A DNA stretch of 64,000 nucleotides from the NCBI RefSeq assembly GCF_039851975.1, contig NZ_CP156660.1, positions 682,001-746,000 of the forward strand, read 5' to 3'. Both the position numbers and the translations under genes were made by a program. Numbering within the stretch: position 1 is the first letter of the stretch; each line of letters starts with the position of its first letter. Source of the stretch: Desulfoscipio sp. XC116 (GTDB lineage Bacteria > Bacillota > Desulfotomaculia > Desulfotomaculales > Desulfallaceae). Positions 1 through 10,479 of the stretch are shown here, one piece after another. Below the pieces are notes generated by a model that was not told where the DNA came from, did no database searches, and saw only the letters and a program-made list of their open reading frames with translations.

Positions 1-154
1 GGTTACCGTCATCGGCGGTGGCGACTCGGCGGCGGCGGTGGAAAAGGCCGGGGTGGCCGGGAGGATTACGCATATTTCTACCGGCGGCGGCGCGTCGCTT
101 AAATTTTTGGAAGGCAAAGAGCTGCCCGGGGTGGCGGCTTTGCAGGATAAATAG
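1..154 (+). CDS. pgk: Phosphoglycerate kinase, C-terminal end (partial)
   Basis: Only the last 50 codons are in the window; the reading frame starts at base 2 and stops with TAG at 152-154. The tail contains the family's conserved segment [15 protein letters not shown], followed by [20 protein letters not shown] and an ending LQDK, as in bacterial phosphoglycerate kinases (1,3-bisphosphoglycerate + ADP to 3-phosphoglycerate + ATP, cytosolic). The next gene is tpiA on the same strand, the usual Firmicute glycolytic order. A 250-bp gap holding a transposon-end-like repeat separates the two, which is wider than usual for this operon. Confidence 0.95.
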   Translation, partial: VTVIGGGDSAAAVEKAGVAGRITHISTGGGASLKFLEGKELPGVAALQDK

Positions 155-211
155 TTTATTGCGCAGGTGAAAATTATTCCGGGTTGCGCAGCCTTTTGAA
201 GTTTCCGCTAT

Positions 212-313
212 TAGTGAATTCGTTCAGTTAAAGCTGAACATTGGGCTTCTGGTGGGGATTCCGCCCTATCTGAAGTAAAAATGGGAACTCCCACTTATAG
301 AAGTGGGAGTCTT
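212..313 (+). repeat. Transposon-end-like repeat between pgk and tpiA
   Basis: This stretch contains a palindrome TTCAGTTAAAGCTGAA (223-238), then a GGGGATTCC-type box, then a perfect 10-bp hairpin (ACTCCCACTT at 287-296, loop ATAG, AAGTGGGAGT at 301-310). The first part is present in inverted orientation at 8205-8268. The arrangement resembles the structured ends left by IS200/IS605-type (TnpB-associated) elements. No transposase is present, so this is inferred to be a relic end. The hairpin may also act in the pgk-tpiA transcript. Confidence 0.5.
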
Positions 314-405
314 GGAATTTGCTGGAGAACCAGATGTGTTGACCTTGTTCCGGGTCCAGCTCTGGAACGGGATTTCTAAGCGTGGTATAAAGAGGAGTGT
401 TGGTC

Positions 406-1194
406 GTGCGTGTACCCATCATAGCGGGTAACTGGAAAATGTACAAGACCGTCGGCGAGGCGGTCAATTTTGTGCGCGAGCTGGCCGGCCGAGTGGCCGG
501 GGTAAGCGGGGTGGAAACGGTGGTCTGCCCGCCGTTTACAGCTCTGGCGGCGGTGGCGGCGGAACTGAGCAAACAGGGAGCCGGTATAGTTTCGGGGGCT
601 CAAAATATGTACTGGGAAAACGAGGGGGCGTACACCGGAGAAATTGCCCCGGGCATGCTTAAAGAAGTGGGCTGCCGCTATGTTATCCTGGGCCACTCGG
701 AGCGCCGCCGGTATTTCGGAGAAACTGACGCGGCAGTGAATAAAAAGGTACACGCCGCACTGGCTCATGACTTGATACCCATTGTCTGCGTGGGCGAGCG
801 CCTGGAGGAGCGGGAGTCGGGTACTACGGAAGATGTTGTTCGCGGTCAGGTGGAAGGTGCCCTGGCGGGACTCACGGCCCGGCAGGCCGCCGGGTTGGTG
901 GTGGCTTATGAGCCGGTATGGGCCATTGGCACCGGGCGCACGGCTTCGGCGACGGACGCCCAGCAGGTGAACGGATTTATCCGCAAACTGCTGGTTGATT
1001 TGTTTGGTGAAACGGCGGCCGGGGCAGTGCGGATTCAATATGGGGGCAGTGTTAAACCGGGCAACACCGCCGAATTAATGGCCCAGCCCGATATTGACGG
1101 GGCCTTGGTGGGCGGCGCCGGTCTGAAGGCCGACAGCTTCGCCGGTATTATCACGAACGCTGTCGGTGCCGGGTCGGGTGTGGGGCGGCTTTAA
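406..1194 (+). CDS. tpiA: Triosephosphate isomerase
   Basis: Interconverts dihydroxyacetone phosphate and glyceraldehyde-3-phosphate in the cytosol. The protein starts RVPIIAGNWKMYK (catalytic Asn/Lys), carries ILGHSERR (catalytic His), VVAYEPVWAIGTG (catalytic Glu and flexible loop 6) and the phosphate-binding QYGGSVKPGN. About 262 residues is normal for the family. An in-frame GTG at 397 lies inside the ribosome binding site AGAGGAG (391-397); the GTG at 406 has correct spacing and aligns with the usual N terminus, so it is preferred. It lies between pgk and gpmI and is probably co-transcribed with them. Confidence 0.96.
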   Translation: MRVPIIAGNWKMYKTVGEAVNFVRELAGRVAGVSGVETVVCPPFTALAAVAAELSKQGAGIVSGAQNMYWENEGAYTGEIAPGMLKEVGCRYVILGHSERRRYFGETDAAVNKKVHAALAHDLIPIVCVGERLEERESGTTEDVVRGQVEGALAGLTARQAAGLVVAYEPVWAIGTGRTASATDAQQVNGFIRKLLVDLFGETAAGAVRIQYGGSVKPGNTAELMAQPDIDGALVGGAGLKADSFAGIITNAVGAGSGVGRL

Positions 1195-1300
1195 TATGTG
1201 TTGTTATATGTGGTAATTGTTTACCTAAAGAGAGAATGAGCGGTGGATAAAAATCTGGTTGTCATATTAAATCGAACCCATTATAGAGGAGGGAAAAGTC

Positions 1301-2842
1301 TTGGCTGCCAATAAACGGCCCTTGGCGCTCTTTATCCTGGACGGCTGGGGTCTGCGTGAAAAGAAAGAGGGCAATGCCATTGCCTTGGCCGATACGCCTA
1401 ACATGGATATGCTGCTGGCTCAATATCCTCATACCGTGCTGGGTACCTCCGGTGAAAATGTAGGTTTGCCGGAGGGGCAAATGGGCAATTCCGAGGTGGG
1501 CCATTTAAATATGGGGGCCGGGCGGGTGGTTTACCAGGAATTGACGAGGATCAGCCGGGCTATTCGGGAACGTTCCTTTTACGACAATCCGGTGCTGTTG
1601 GAGGCTATGGATAAGGTGCGGGAACGCAAATCCGCCTTGCATTTGATGGGACTGCTCTCCGACGGTGGTGTGCACAGCCATATTGAACATTTATACGCCC
1701 TTTTGGAGTTGGCCCGTGACCAGGGTCTGTCGCGGGTATATGTGCATATTTTTTTGGACGGCCGGGATGTGTCGCCCGCCAATGCCCGGGAATACATAGA
1801 GCCTCTTGTTGAACGCATGCGTAAGATGGAGACCGGACAAGCGGCTACCGTGATGGGGCGTTATTATGCTATGGATCGGGACCGTCGCTGGGAGCGCACT
1901 AAAGAGGCTTATTACGCAATGATACGGGGTGAGGGATACCGGGCTCCGTCGGCTTTGGATGCGTTGGAGCAGGCCTACGGGCGCCGGGAGACCGATGAAT
2001 TTGTCAAGCCCACCGTGGTGGTGGATGGCCGGGGCAACCCTGTGGGCAGGGTAGCCGATGGCGATACTATTATATTCTTTAATTTCCGGCCCGACCGGGC
2101 CAGACAAATCACCCGGGCTTTTGTAGACGCTGACTTTGATGGCTTCGAACGGCCCGCCGACCGGCCGCGGGTGCATTATGTTTGTATGACTCAATATGAT
2201 AAAACCATCGACGCGCCGGTGGCTTACCGTCCGCAGGTGCTGGTCAATACCCTGGGCGAGGTGCTCAGTTACTATAACCTGAGGCAGCTGCGTCTGGCTG
2301 AAACCGAAAAATATGCCCATGTGACTTTCTTTTTCAACGGTGGTGTGGAGAAACCGAACCGGGGCGAAGACCGGATATTAATCCCCTCGCCCAAAGTAGC
2401 CACCTATGACCTGCAGCCCGAGATGAGCGCGGTACAGGTCACCGATGCTCTTTTAGATAAAATAAGCGAGTGTATCTATGACGTGATTATTGTTAACTAT
2501 GCCAACCCGGATATGGTGGGGCACACCGGGGTGCTGTCCGCCGCCGTCAAGGCCGTGGAAACAGTAGACCGCTGCATCGGCAGGGCGGTACAGGCAGTGC
2601 GGCAGGCGGGGGGCCTGGCGCTGATTACCGCCGACCACGGCAATGCCGAGACGATGACCGATGAAGCCGGGAATCCGTTCACCGCTCATACCACGGCCCC
2701 CGTGCCTTTTATTCTGGTCAGCCGGGAGCACCAAAACGCCCGATTACGTCCCGGCCGCCTGGAAGACGTGGCTCCGACAGTGCTGCACCTGCTGAACATG
2801 GAAAAACCACCTGAAATGACGGGGCGCAACTTGCTGGAGTGA
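1301..2842 (+). CDS. gpmI: 2,3-bisphosphoglycerate-independent phosphoglycerate mutase
   Basis: Interconverts 3- and 2-phosphoglycerate with a phosphoserine intermediate and two Mn2+ ions. Visible motifs are the N-terminal [23 protein letters not shown] with the nucleophilic Ser, the mid-domain [10 protein letters not shown] and NFRPDRARQ, and the C-terminal metal-binding ADHGNAETM and TAHTTAPVP. Length is 513 residues, standard for GpmI. It starts with TTG, placed 7 bases after a strong AGAGGAGGG site (1285-1293). It lies 106 bp after tpiA and 125 bp before eno, in the glycolytic run. Confidence 0.97.
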   Translation: MAANKRPLALFILDGWGLREKKEGNAIALADTPNMDMLLAQYPHTVLGTSGENVGLPEGQMGNSEVGHLNMGAGRVVYQELTRISRAIRERSFYDNPVLLEAMDKVRERKSALHLMGLLSDGGVHSHIEHLYALLELARDQGLSRVYVHIFLDGRDVSPANAREYIEPLVERMRKMETGQAATVMGRYYAMDRDRRWERTKEAYYAMIRGEGYRAPSALDALEQAYGRRETDEFVKPTVVVDGRGNPVGRVADGDTIIFFNFRPDRARQITRAFVDADFDGFERPADRPRVHYVCMTQYDKTIDAPVAYRPQVLVNTLGEVLSYYNLRQLRLAETEKYAHVTFFFNGGVEKPNRGEDRILIPSPKVATYDLQPEMSAVQVTDALLDKISECIYDVIIVNYANPDMVGHTGVLSAAVKAVETVDRCIGRAVQAVRQAGGLALITADHGNAETMTDEAGNPFTAHTTAPVPFILVSREHQNARLRPGRLEDVAPTVLHLLNMEKPPEMTGRNLLE

Positions 2843-2901
2843 TTGGCGCCGTTTGCTTCGGCCGCGGGTGTTGAAAGGTTGAGAGCCGTATAATGAACTA
2901 A

Positions 2902-4254
<1,353 letters not shown>

Positions 4255-4327
4255 CCTTTAGCCGAAGCATCATTGCCGGCGGTTAGTCCGTCATGGCTAT
4301 GAATAAAACCTGCGGACGCCTAGAGTG

Positions 4328-4448
4328 CGTCATTGCGAGGAGCGAAGCGACGTGGCAATCTCCGCTTTACAGTTGGCATTTCCTTGGGGGCCGGCTTCGG
4401 AGCTTCGAAGCTTGTGATTGTTTTACTGCGTTCGCAAGGACAGTCGCA
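4328..4448. repeat. Dispersed GC-rich repeat (CGTCATTGCGAGGAGCGAAG type)
   Basis: The gap between eno and secG (4255-4577) contains a stretch starting CGTCATTGCGAGGAGCGAAG and ending in GCGTTCGCAAGGACAGTCGC, with a GGAGCTTCGAAGCTTG palindrome in between. This is the widely dispersed palindromic repeat that produces spurious 'VIARSEATWQS' translations in many genomes. No gene is supported here; the short frames on both strands are translations of the repeat. Confidence 0.6.
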
Positions 4449-4577
4449 AAGGATAACAGAAAGCAGTTGATTGCTCTTTTCCGGAATAGAACGGTAAGTA
4501 CTAAACGGCAACAATAGGTGTTGCTTTATCTACCCCGGTATATTAAAATGTTTTTAAGTTAATAAGGGGGAGTAAAA

Positions 4578-4814
4578 TTGGCTGTTGGGAAAATAATTCT
4601 AACTATTTTACAGGTGATTTTTAGTTTGGGGTTAATAACCGTAATTTTGCTGCAGTCGGGTAAAAGTGCCGGTTTGTCCGGTGCCATTGCCGGCGGCGCT
4701 GAAACCTTTTTTGGCAAGAAAAAAGGTTTGGACGATTTTTTGGCTAAAATTACTGTTTTTGTGGCTGTTGGCTTTGCGGCTACCTCATTGATACTTGTAG
4801 TTTTGTCAAGATAA
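4578..4814 (+). CDS. secG: Preprotein translocase subunit SecG
   Basis: Small membrane subunit of the SecYEG channel that assists SecA-driven protein export. The 78 residues form two hydrophobic helices (about residues 3-22 and 52-75) separated by the hallmark glycine-rich loop with LQSGKSAGLSG, GGAETFFG and KKKGLDDFLAK. The TTG start at 4578 follows AAGGGGGAG (4563-4571). Its position after eno is typical for Firmicutes. A strong terminator follows the stop codon directly. Confidence 0.95.
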   Translation: MAVGKIILTILQVIFSLGLITVILLQSGKSAGLSGAIAGGAETFFGKKKGLDDFLAKITVFVAVGFAATSLILVVLSR

Positions 4815-4842
4815 AAAAATCCGGGATATGCCCGGTTTTTTT
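4813..4842 (+). terminator. Rho-independent terminator of secG
   Basis: Hairpin CCGGG (4821-4825), loop, CCCGG (4831-4835), preceded by an A-run and followed by TTTTTTT. The A-run and T-run extend the stem. It starts at the secG stop codon. Confidence 0.9.
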
Positions 4843-4907
4843 ATTCGCTTAAGTTTAATGCCAGCGAAATAGTTGTTATGCTTTTTAATAGTATTAATTA
4901 AAGGCAA

Positions 4908-4936
4908 TTGTTAAATTTTTCTCGCTATGTTATAAT
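4908..4936 (+). promoter_or_regulatory. SigmaA-type promoter of hppA
   Basis: TTGTTA (4908-4913), a 17-bp spacer and a perfect TATAAT (4931-4936), giving a leader of about 130 nt before hppA. The leader contains an extra strong ribosome binding site, AAGGAGGTGA (4981-4990), overlapping a GTG-started 12-codon frame (MNKEYLSALLVL) that ends at 5025. Whether that frame is translated cannot be told from the sequence. Confidence 0.75.
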
Positions 4937-5076
4937 TTTTGTGTGGACAATGGATTAGTTGTATCAAATATTATTATTTAAAGGAGGTGAATAAGGAATA
5001 CCTGTCGGCGCTTTTGGTATTATAGTGGTTATTGTGAAAAAATGTTTATCTTAGGGGAAGAGGAGGGTAATTAGAA

Positions 5077-7227
5077 GTGGAATTTAATTTAACTTTGGCG
5101 TATTACGCCGCTGGAGCAGGCGCCCTTGCGCTTTTGTTCGCCCTTTTCACGATGTCCCAGGTGCTCAAGGAGAGCATGGGCACACCCAAAATGAAACAGC
5201 TTTCCGAGGCTGTTCAAGAGGGTGCCATGGCGTACATGAACCGCCAGTACAAAACACTTGCTCCGTTCGCAATTGTAATTTTCATTTTATTATGGGGCGC
5301 AGGGTTTGTTATTGAGCAAAAACCCGGTTCTCACCTGCCTGTAGGTTCGGCATCCGCTATTTCATTCCTGGTGGGCGCGGTTTGCTCCGCCATTGCCGGT
5401 TATATCGGCATGAACAGTACTACCAAATCAAACGCCCGTACCGCTGAAGCTGCCCGCAGCTCCGGTCTGGGCAAAGCCCTGCAGGTTTCCTTCCGCGCCG
5501 GCGCCGTTATGGGTCTGTCCGTGGCCGGCCTGGGTCTGCTGGGTGTTTCCACACTGTATATTGTTTTCCAAAGCCCGCTGATTATTAACAGCTTTGCCTT
5601 CGGTGCTTCTGTTATAGCATTCTTCGCCAGGGTCGGCGGTGGTATCTATACCAAGGCCGCTGACGTGGGCGCCGACCTCGTGGGTAAAGTTGAAGCCGGT
5701 ATTCCGGAAGACGACCCGCGCAACCCCGCGACTATCGCCGACAACGTTGGTGACAACGTTGGTGATACCGCCGGTATGGGCGCCGACTTATTTGAATCTT
5801 ATGCCGCTACCACTATTGCCGCCATGCTGATCGGTAACACACTGTTTGGTTTCTCCGGTGTTATTTTCCCGCTGCTGGTAGGCGCTGTTGGTATTATTGC
5901 CGCTATTATCGGTACCTTTACCGTGCGCACCGGTGAAGGCGGCAACCCGCAGGCTGCTTTGAACGTAGGTCTGTGGAGCACTAACGTTTTGACCCTGATC
6001 GGTACCTGGTTTGTAGCCAAGACTGTTTTCCCGGCTGACGGTATTGCCGAATCCGGCGCGGCCTTTGGCAATGTCTCATTCGGTATTTTTATGGCTGTTG
6101 CCGCCGGTTTGATTGTTAACGTAGCCGTTGGTTGGCTTACTGAATACTATACAGCCAGCAACAAGCCTCCGGTGCTGAGAATTGCCGAAGCCTCCAAGTC
6201 CGGCCCGGCTACCAACGTAATTCACGGTCTGGCAGTGGGTATGGAATCTACCTTCATTCCCATGCTGGTATTTGCCGCTGCTATTTACTTCTCCTTCTGG
6301 GCTGTGCTGTCGAATTCTCCTGAAGGCCAAGCCGCCCTGTGGTCCATTTATGGTATCGCCATGGCTGCTATGGGTATGCTCTCCACCGCCGGTATGGTTG
6401 TGGCTATGGACTCCTTTGGTCCGGTGGCTGACAATGCCGGTGGCATCGCCGAAATGGCCGAGTTGCCTCCCGAAGTGCGTGAGAAAACTGATAAACTGGA
6501 TGCCGTGGGCAACACTACTGCTGCCATTGCCAAGGGTTTTGCCATCGGTTCCGCTGCGTTGACTGCTCTGGCTCTGTTCAGCGCCTTCGTTGACGGCGTT
6601 AAGCACAACCCCAACATGCAGGAAGGTCTGGCGCTTACCGGCGGAAAATTTATTGTTAACCTGACCGACCCCATGGTGCTGGTGGGTGTGTTTATCGGTG
6701 GCGCGGTACCCTTCCTGATTGGTGCTCGCACCATGCGTGCCGTGGGTGAAGCTGCTTTTGGAATGGTGGAAGAAGTGCGCCGCCAGTTCCGAGAGATCCC
6801 TGGCATTATGGAAGGCACCGGCAAGCCGGACTACGCCCGTTGCGTGGACATCGCTACCCGTTCCGCGATCAGCAAGATGATCTTCCCCGGCGTTGTAGCC
6901 GTTGTCGTTCCGCCTCTGGTAGGTTTTGGTCTGGGTGCTATGGCGCTGGCCGGCTTCCTGGGCGGTCTGACCACCACCGGTGTGTTGCTGGCTCTGTTCT
7001 TGGCCAATGCCGGCGGTGCTTGGGACAATGCTAAGAAATATATTGAAGGCGGCGCCTTGGGTGGCAAGAAGATTAACGGCAATCCCAACCCGGTTCACCA
7101 GGCAGCGGTTATTGGTGACACCGTGGGTGACCCTTGTAAAGATACTTCCGGTCCCGCTATGAACCCGCTGATCAAAGTGGCAGGTACCATTTCATTGATC
7201 CTTGGTCCCCTGCTTACCAGACTGTAA
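5077..7227 (+). CDS. hppA: Membrane-bound K+-dependent-type pyrophosphatase (ion pump)
   Basis: Hydrolyses pyrophosphate and pumps H+ (or Na+) across the membrane; 716 residues with about 16 hydrophobic segments. The catalytic loop is complete: [20 protein letters not shown], then [20 protein letters not shown], and a C-terminal [18 protein letters not shown]. The segment [14 protein letters not shown] has Ala where K+-independent enzymes have Lys, so this belongs to the K+-dependent class by the established family rule. The ion pumped cannot be decided by eye. The GTG start at 5077 follows AGAGGAGGG (5060-5068). It is monocistronic, between its own promoter and terminator. Confidence 0.97.
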   Translation: MEFNLTLAYYAAGAGALALLFALFTMSQVLKESMGTPKMKQLSEAVQEGAMAYMNRQYKTLAPFAIVIFILLWGAGFVIEQKPGSHLPVGSASAISFLVGAVCSAIAGYIGMNSTTKSNARTAEAARSSGLGKALQVSFRAGAVMGLSVAGLGLLGVSTLYIVFQSPLIINSFAFGASVIAFFARVGGGIYTKAADVGADLVGKVEAGIPEDDPRNPATIADNVGDNVGDTAGMGADLFESYAATTIAAMLIGNTLFGFSGVIFPLLVGAVGIIAAIIGTFTVRTGEGGNPQAALNVGLWSTNVLTLIGTWFVAKTVFPADGIAESGAAFGNVSFGIFMAVAAGLIVNVAVGWLTEYYTASNKPPVLRIAEASKSGPATNVIHGLAVGMESTFIPMLVFAAAIYFSFWAVLSNSPEGQAALWSIYGIAMAAMGMLSTAGMVVAMDSFGPVADNAGGIAEMAELPPEVREKTDKLDAVGNTTAAIAKGFAIGSAALTALALFSAFVDGVKHNPNMQEGLALTGGKFIVNLTDPMVLVGVFIGGAVPFLIGARTMRAVGEAAFGMVEEVRRQFREIPGIMEGTGKPDYARCVDIATRSAISKMIFPGVVAVVVPPLVGFGLGAMALAGFLGGLTTTGVLLALFLANAGGAWDNAKKYIEGGALGGKKINGNPNPVHQAAVIGDTVGDPCKDTSGPAMNPLIKVAGTISLILGPLLTRL

Positions 7228-7250
7228 GAAACAAAACGGTAATGAATGGG

Positions 7251-7277
7251 AAAACCGGGCCTTGAGCCCGGTTTTCT
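7251..7277 (+). terminator. Rho-independent terminator of hppA
   Basis: AAAACCGGGC (7251-7260), loop CTTGA, GCCCGGTTTT (7266-7275) followed by CTTTG. A perfect 10-bp stem 23 bp after the hppA stop. It may also serve the convergent gene at 7292-7474. Confidence 0.9.
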
Positions 7278-7291
7278 TTGCGTTTTGCAAG

Positions 7292-7474
7292 TTATTTACC
7301 GTTCAGCACCGGTGCAAACATGGCTAGAAAAGCTGCGGCAACCAGCAGGGCCATAGTTATGATGCGCCAGATGCGCACTCCCTTGCCGCGCATCTTCATC
7401 TTACTCATAGGTATCAGGCTGGCGGCGAAGATAAAGGCAATTAAAGCGACCAATAAAGATAGTTTATTTTCCAT
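7292..7474 (-). CDS. Small two-helix membrane protein, unknown
   Basis: A 60-residue protein with two hydrophobic segments (LSLLVALIAFIFAASLIP near the start and IITMALLVAAAFLAMFAPVL near the end) separated by a short basic loop, MKMRGKGVRIWR. I do not recognise a family. The ATG at 7474 is preceded on the minus strand by GGGGAGGAG (7482-7490) at good spacing, better than the upstream in-frame start at 7492. It is convergent to hppA. The upstream gap 7475-7750 shows no other gene. Confidence 0.65.
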   Translation of the reverse strand: MENKLSLLVALIAFIFAASLIPMSKMKMRGKGVRIWRIITMALLVAAAFLAMFAPVLNGK

Positions 7475-7750
7475 GCAAATACTCCTCCCCAAATTGTAAA
7501 GAAAAAGGTATGAGCGCTGTAATAGCCCGTTCAGCTCTTTTATAAGAAATGTCCGGTATGATGGATTACATTTTTTTCAAAGTTAAGTCTCCGTTTAATG
7601 TCATTGGCAGGGTTTAGTTAAGGTTGATTATAAATCTTTTTATCTTTAAGTGCCAGTCTTTGTTAATAGATGCTAATAATTGCATTGTGGTTGTATATAT
7701 ATTGATATTCCGGGCACAATAGCTGTTAAAACAGGAGCGGAGGGGTATTA

Positions 7751-7975
7751 TTGGATTACAGCGATCCTGGACAGCGTTATCGAAAAGGCATGAACTATGA
7801 TGAGATGATTAATTTTTCATACGAACTGGAACAGGAAATTGTAGAAAATAAAGATGAACTGGCTGAGTTGAAAGAACGTGGTGAAGATGACACGCGCATC
7901 GAAGATATGGAAGAGCGTATAAGAAAGAGTGAGATATTGCTGCAAAATGTACAAAACGATATTCACAGGCTGTAG
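7751..7975 (+). CDS. Small acidic coiled-coil protein, unknown
   Basis: A 74-residue, highly charged protein. After a YSDPGQRYRKGMNYDEM start it is almost entirely predicted helix with heptad-like spacing (ELEQEIVENKDELAELKERG and then MEERIRKSEILLQNV), suggesting a short coiled coil. There is no signal peptide or membrane segment and no recognised family. The TTG start follows GGAGCGGAGGGG (7735-7746). It stands alone. Confidence 0.6.
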   Translation: MDYSDPGQRYRKGMNYDEMINFSYELEQEIVENKDELAELKERGEDDTRIEDMEERIRKSEILLQNVQNDIHRL

Positions 7976-8050
7976 CGCCCAATTATTCGTTGCGTAAAAA
8001 TCTGTAATTTGTTAAATGTTAAAATAAATAACTTTTTATAAAATTTCGGA

Positions 8051-8196
8051 GGAGAGTGTCACAAAACTACTTTCTTAGAGTAGTGAGCGACGCTCCCTTT
8101 CCCACATTTAGCCAACCATTCCGATAATAATCCGGTATCTTTGCAAAAAACTGCCGCACTATAAACTATTTAGCCTGTTATGCAACAGCCCTTTCC
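8051..8196. repeat. MITE-like element, copy 1
   Basis: Starts AGAGTGTCACAAAACTACTT with an internal inverted CGACGCTCCC (8088-8097) and ends GTTATGCAACAGCCC near 8190. The same outer ends, with a different interior, recur at 50500-50607, and the two ends form an imperfect terminal inverted repeat. No coding capacity. It fills most of the 7976-8401 gap together with the next repeat. Confidence 0.6.
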
Positions 8197-8204
8197 TATT
8201 TTTA

Positions 8205-8268
8205 GTTCGGGTGGGGTAGAATCCCCATCTGAAGTCCCGATGTTCAGCTTTAGCTGAAAGAGTTCACT
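8205..8268 (-). repeat. Transposon-end-like repeat, inverted copy of 212-275
   Basis: The reverse complement reads GTGAACTCTTTCAGCTAAAG, continues through a CTGAACATCGGGACTTC box and then GGGGATTC. This matches 213-262 in order with few differences. The long hairpin found at 287-310 is not obvious in this copy, so it may be a shorter relic. Confidence 0.5.
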
Positions 8269-8401
8269 GTATACCGGCTTTGGCCCGCTTTCTGCCTTTT
8301 TTGCCTTGTTGCGAAGTTGGTTTTCGGCTTTCCCCTGTCAGGTAACTATTGCCACAATGGGTTATAATATGTAATGATATTGTCCGGGGGGTGAAATTTT
8401 T

Positions 8402-8818
8402 TTGCAGAGTAGGATTAAGGGCGGCGATCATATGTGCTTTGGCTGCAGCCCGGCCAATCCCATCGGCTTGAAACTTAAATTTGAAATGGATGGCGATCTA
8501 TGTCGCACCGAGTTTGAGGCCAGGGAAGAGCACCAGGGCTGGACAGGCTATATGCATGGCGGTTTAATTGCAGCCTTGCTTGATGAAACGATGGCCTGGT
8601 GGCTGTGGCTGAAGGATATTTCCATTATGACGGTTGAGATGAGTACCCGGTATAGCCTTGGGGTGCCGGTAAAAACCAAACTGGTGGTAGAATCATGGTG
8701 CGAAGATGAAAAAAAAGGCCGGCTTTTTATGATGGGCGGGCGGATAGTGCTGCCCGGCGGTAAAGTGGCCGTTAAAGCCAGTGCCAAGTTTATGAGAATT
8801 GACCCGAAGCAAATATAA
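8402..8818 (+). CDS. PaaI-family hotdog thioesterase
   Basis: A 138-residue single hotdog-fold protein. It has CFGCSPANPIGLKLKF near the start, then GWTGYMHGGLIAALLDETMA, the HGG-containing helix that forms the acyl-CoA thioesterase active site, then the central strands MTVEMSTRYSLGVPVKTKLV and EKKGRLFMMGGRIV. The family hydrolyses acyl-CoA thioesters in the cytosol; the substrate cannot be read from sequence. The TTG start lies 9 bases after GGGGGGTG. A TATAAT at 8363-8368 could be the -10 of its promoter. An alternative start at ATG 8432 would remove 10 residues. Confidence 0.85.
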   Translation: MQSRIKGGDHMCFGCSPANPIGLKLKFEMDGDLCRTEFEAREEHQGWTGYMHGGLIAALLDETMAWWLWLKDISIMTVEMSTRYSLGVPVKTKLVVESWCEDEKKGRLFMMGGRIVLPGGKVAVKASAKFMRIDPKQI

Positions 8819-8871
8819 ATATGACTTGGAGGTGGTCAATATAACCAGAGGAAAGGCATATGCGCAGTTGG

Positions 8872-8899
8872 TTGACAAATAAACAGATAATGATATAAT
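8872..8899 (+). promoter_or_regulatory. SigmaA promoter of smpB
   Basis: Perfect TTGACA (8872-8877), 16-bp spacer, perfect TATAAT (8894-8899). It is the strongest consensus promoter in the window and gives a leader of about 110 nt before smpB. Confidence 0.85.
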
Positions 8900-8966
8900 T
8901 AATAATTACCTGATGTTATTGGATGATACAAATTTAAGGTATTATTGATACATTAGCGGATTATTA

Positions 8967-9002
8967 AGCCCTCGCCTTCAAATAACGGCAGGGCTTTGAT
9001 TA
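8967..9002 (+). terminator. Leader hairpin (possible attenuator) before smpB
   Basis: AGCCCT (8967-8972) with GCC (8974-8976) pairs with GGCAGGGCT (8987-8995), followed by TTTGATTAT. It sits between the consensus promoter and the smpB ribosome binding site (GAGGTG, 9005-9010), so it could attenuate smpB. The T-run is weak. Confidence 0.45.
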
Positions 9003-9016
9003 TCGAGGTGATTATC

Positions 9017-9475
9017 ATGTCGGCCAAAACCATAGTTAACCGCAAGGCGCGCCATGAATATCATATTGATGAAACCTATGAGGCCGGTATTGCCCTGTTT
9101 GGTACGGAAATTAAGTCCATTCGGGCCGGCAAGGCTAATCTGCAGGATAGTTATGCCCGGATTGAAAATGGTGAGCTGGTACTGTATAATATGCATATCA
9201 GCCCTTACGAACAGGGCAACCGGTTTAACCATGAGCCCAAGCGACCGCGCAAGCTGTTGATGCATAGGCGGGAAATCATGCGGCTCTACGGCCAAACCAG
9301 GGAAAAAGGTTTGTCTTTAATCCCCCTTAAAATGTACTTCAAAAATGGTAAATGGGCTAAAATTGAACTGGCTCTGGCCCGGGGCAAAAAGAAGTATGAC
9401 AAACGGGAAGATATTGCCGCGCGGGATGCCAAAAGGGAAATGGACCGGGCCATGAAGGATAGGCAGAGGCAGTAA
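9017..9475 (+). CDS. smpB: SsrA-binding protein SmpB
   Basis: Binds tmRNA and brings it to stalled ribosomes for trans-translation. The 152 residues include the family signatures [30 protein letters not shown] and [20 protein letters not shown], and the basic C-terminal tail [19 protein letters not shown], which inserts into the mRNA channel. An in-frame start exists at 8996, but ATG 9017 has the GAGGTG site at 9005-9010 and matches family length. It stands 185 bp before its RNA partner ssrA. Confidence 0.97.
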   Translation: MSAKTIVNRKARHEYHIDETYEAGIALFGTEIKSIRAGKANLQDSYARIENGELVLYNMHISPYEQGNRFNHEPKRPRKLLMHRREIMRLYGQTREKGLSLIPLKMYFKNGKWAKIELALARGKKKYDKREDIAARDAKREMDRAMKDRQRQ

Positions 9476-9637
9476 TGTGACGAAGCTTTTTTGTGGTAGG
9501 CTTATGTCATATATAGTGTTGATCAATTTACGTTTATGTTTACGCTTATGTTAGATATGGCGCCATTTGTTTAATTATTTGAGGGTTGTTATTATGTCTG
9601 TCGTTGCTATATTTTTAAGGCAATATGGCAATTAATA

Positions 9638-9643
9638 TATAAT
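9638..9643 (+). promoter_or_regulatory. -10 element of ssrA
   Basis: TATAAT 18 bp before the mature 5' end of tmRNA, with a weak -35 (TTAAGG at 9615-9620, 17-bp spacer). The 9476-9660 gap shows nothing else. Confidence 0.5.
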
Positions 9644-9660
9644 GTAAATGTTAAATATTT

Positions 9661-10020
9661 GGGGGCGAAATGGTTTCGACGGGGGAAGTTGTGGCAGGAT
9701 AAGCGAGCCGGGGTCCCATCAGCCCGTAAAACGGTGGAACAGTTAATATAACTGCCAATAACGAAAATTACGCTCTAGCTGCTTAATTGCAGCTAGCATC
9801 CCACCCGCACTCGCCTGTGGAGCGGATCATGGGGTGTCATATTAGCAGGCTTACTCTTTAGCCAATTCTCGGAGGTTAAACGGGGACATTCATCGAGATA
9901 GCTCCGGCGAAGCCTGGTTGTGGGCGCCAACGGAGCGAATTCTAAAACACAGCCTACGCTCGTAGAAGGTCTTGTGGCTCTTCTTTCGGACGGCGGGTTC
10001 AACTCCCCCCGCCTCCACCA
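9661..10020 (+). ncRNA. ssrA: tmRNA (SsrA)
   Basis: One-piece tmRNA. The 5' end GGGGGCGAAATGGTTTCGAC pairs with the 3' CGCCTCC before an encoded ACCA: a complete 7-bp acceptor stem with one G-U. The tag frame at 9754-9786 encodes ANNENYALAA and then TAA, differing from the common ANDENYALAA at one position. A T-arm with TTCAACT loop precedes the 3' end; its 5-bp stem has one C-C mismatch (GCGGG against CCCCC). It rescues stalled ribosomes with SmpB and tags the nascent chain for proteolysis. Confidence 0.97.
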
Positions 10021-10037
10021 CCCTTATAAGCATATTA

Positions 10038-10057
10038 CCGCCGATAGGCGGTTTTTT
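10038..10057 (+). terminator. Rho-independent terminator of ssrA
   Basis: CCGCC (10038-10042), loop GATA, GGCGG (10047-10051), then TTTTTT. It marks the end of the conserved core. 10058-10479 holds no gene I can support; an antisense frame at 10184-10399 has no recognisable family. Confidence 0.85.
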
Positions 10058-10479
10058 GCTAACAAGAAGAAATGCGGTCTTTGACGTGGTTGCCGGGGAC
10101 CGCTTATTTATTGGGTTTTGCATATTGGGACTATGAAACCTGCGTTTTCGTGGTGAATATCAATTAGCTGATCGTGTCGATCCTCATGAGCTCGGGCATT
10201 CTACGTAGCACACTTTCTCCAGGACAGGATCAGCATCAGGATCCGTATGAGGGATTGTAATGTCAATCTTGAACATGTTATTAGACCGGTCGTATTTAAT
10301 TTCCTTAATATACTTGCGCAGAACTCGGGTCGCACTATCGCCCGCCGCGACTGCACTGTATTCCGTTTCCGCTGCACTATTTTCGCGGCGCGGCCGCACT
10401 AACTTTCCGATTTAGTCGCACTCAAGAGGTGTTGTAATCAGCTATGCAGCATTAAAAATCCGTTATATCCCGCATTTCG

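Noticed and set aside
4293-4517. 74-residue frame between eno and secG
   Set aside because: It is the common spurious translation of a dispersed repeat and has no ribosome binding site.
10184-10399. 71-codon minus-strand frame downstream of ssrA, considered as an integrase remnant
   Set aside because: I could not recognise recombinase motifs, and no ribosome binding site supports the start.
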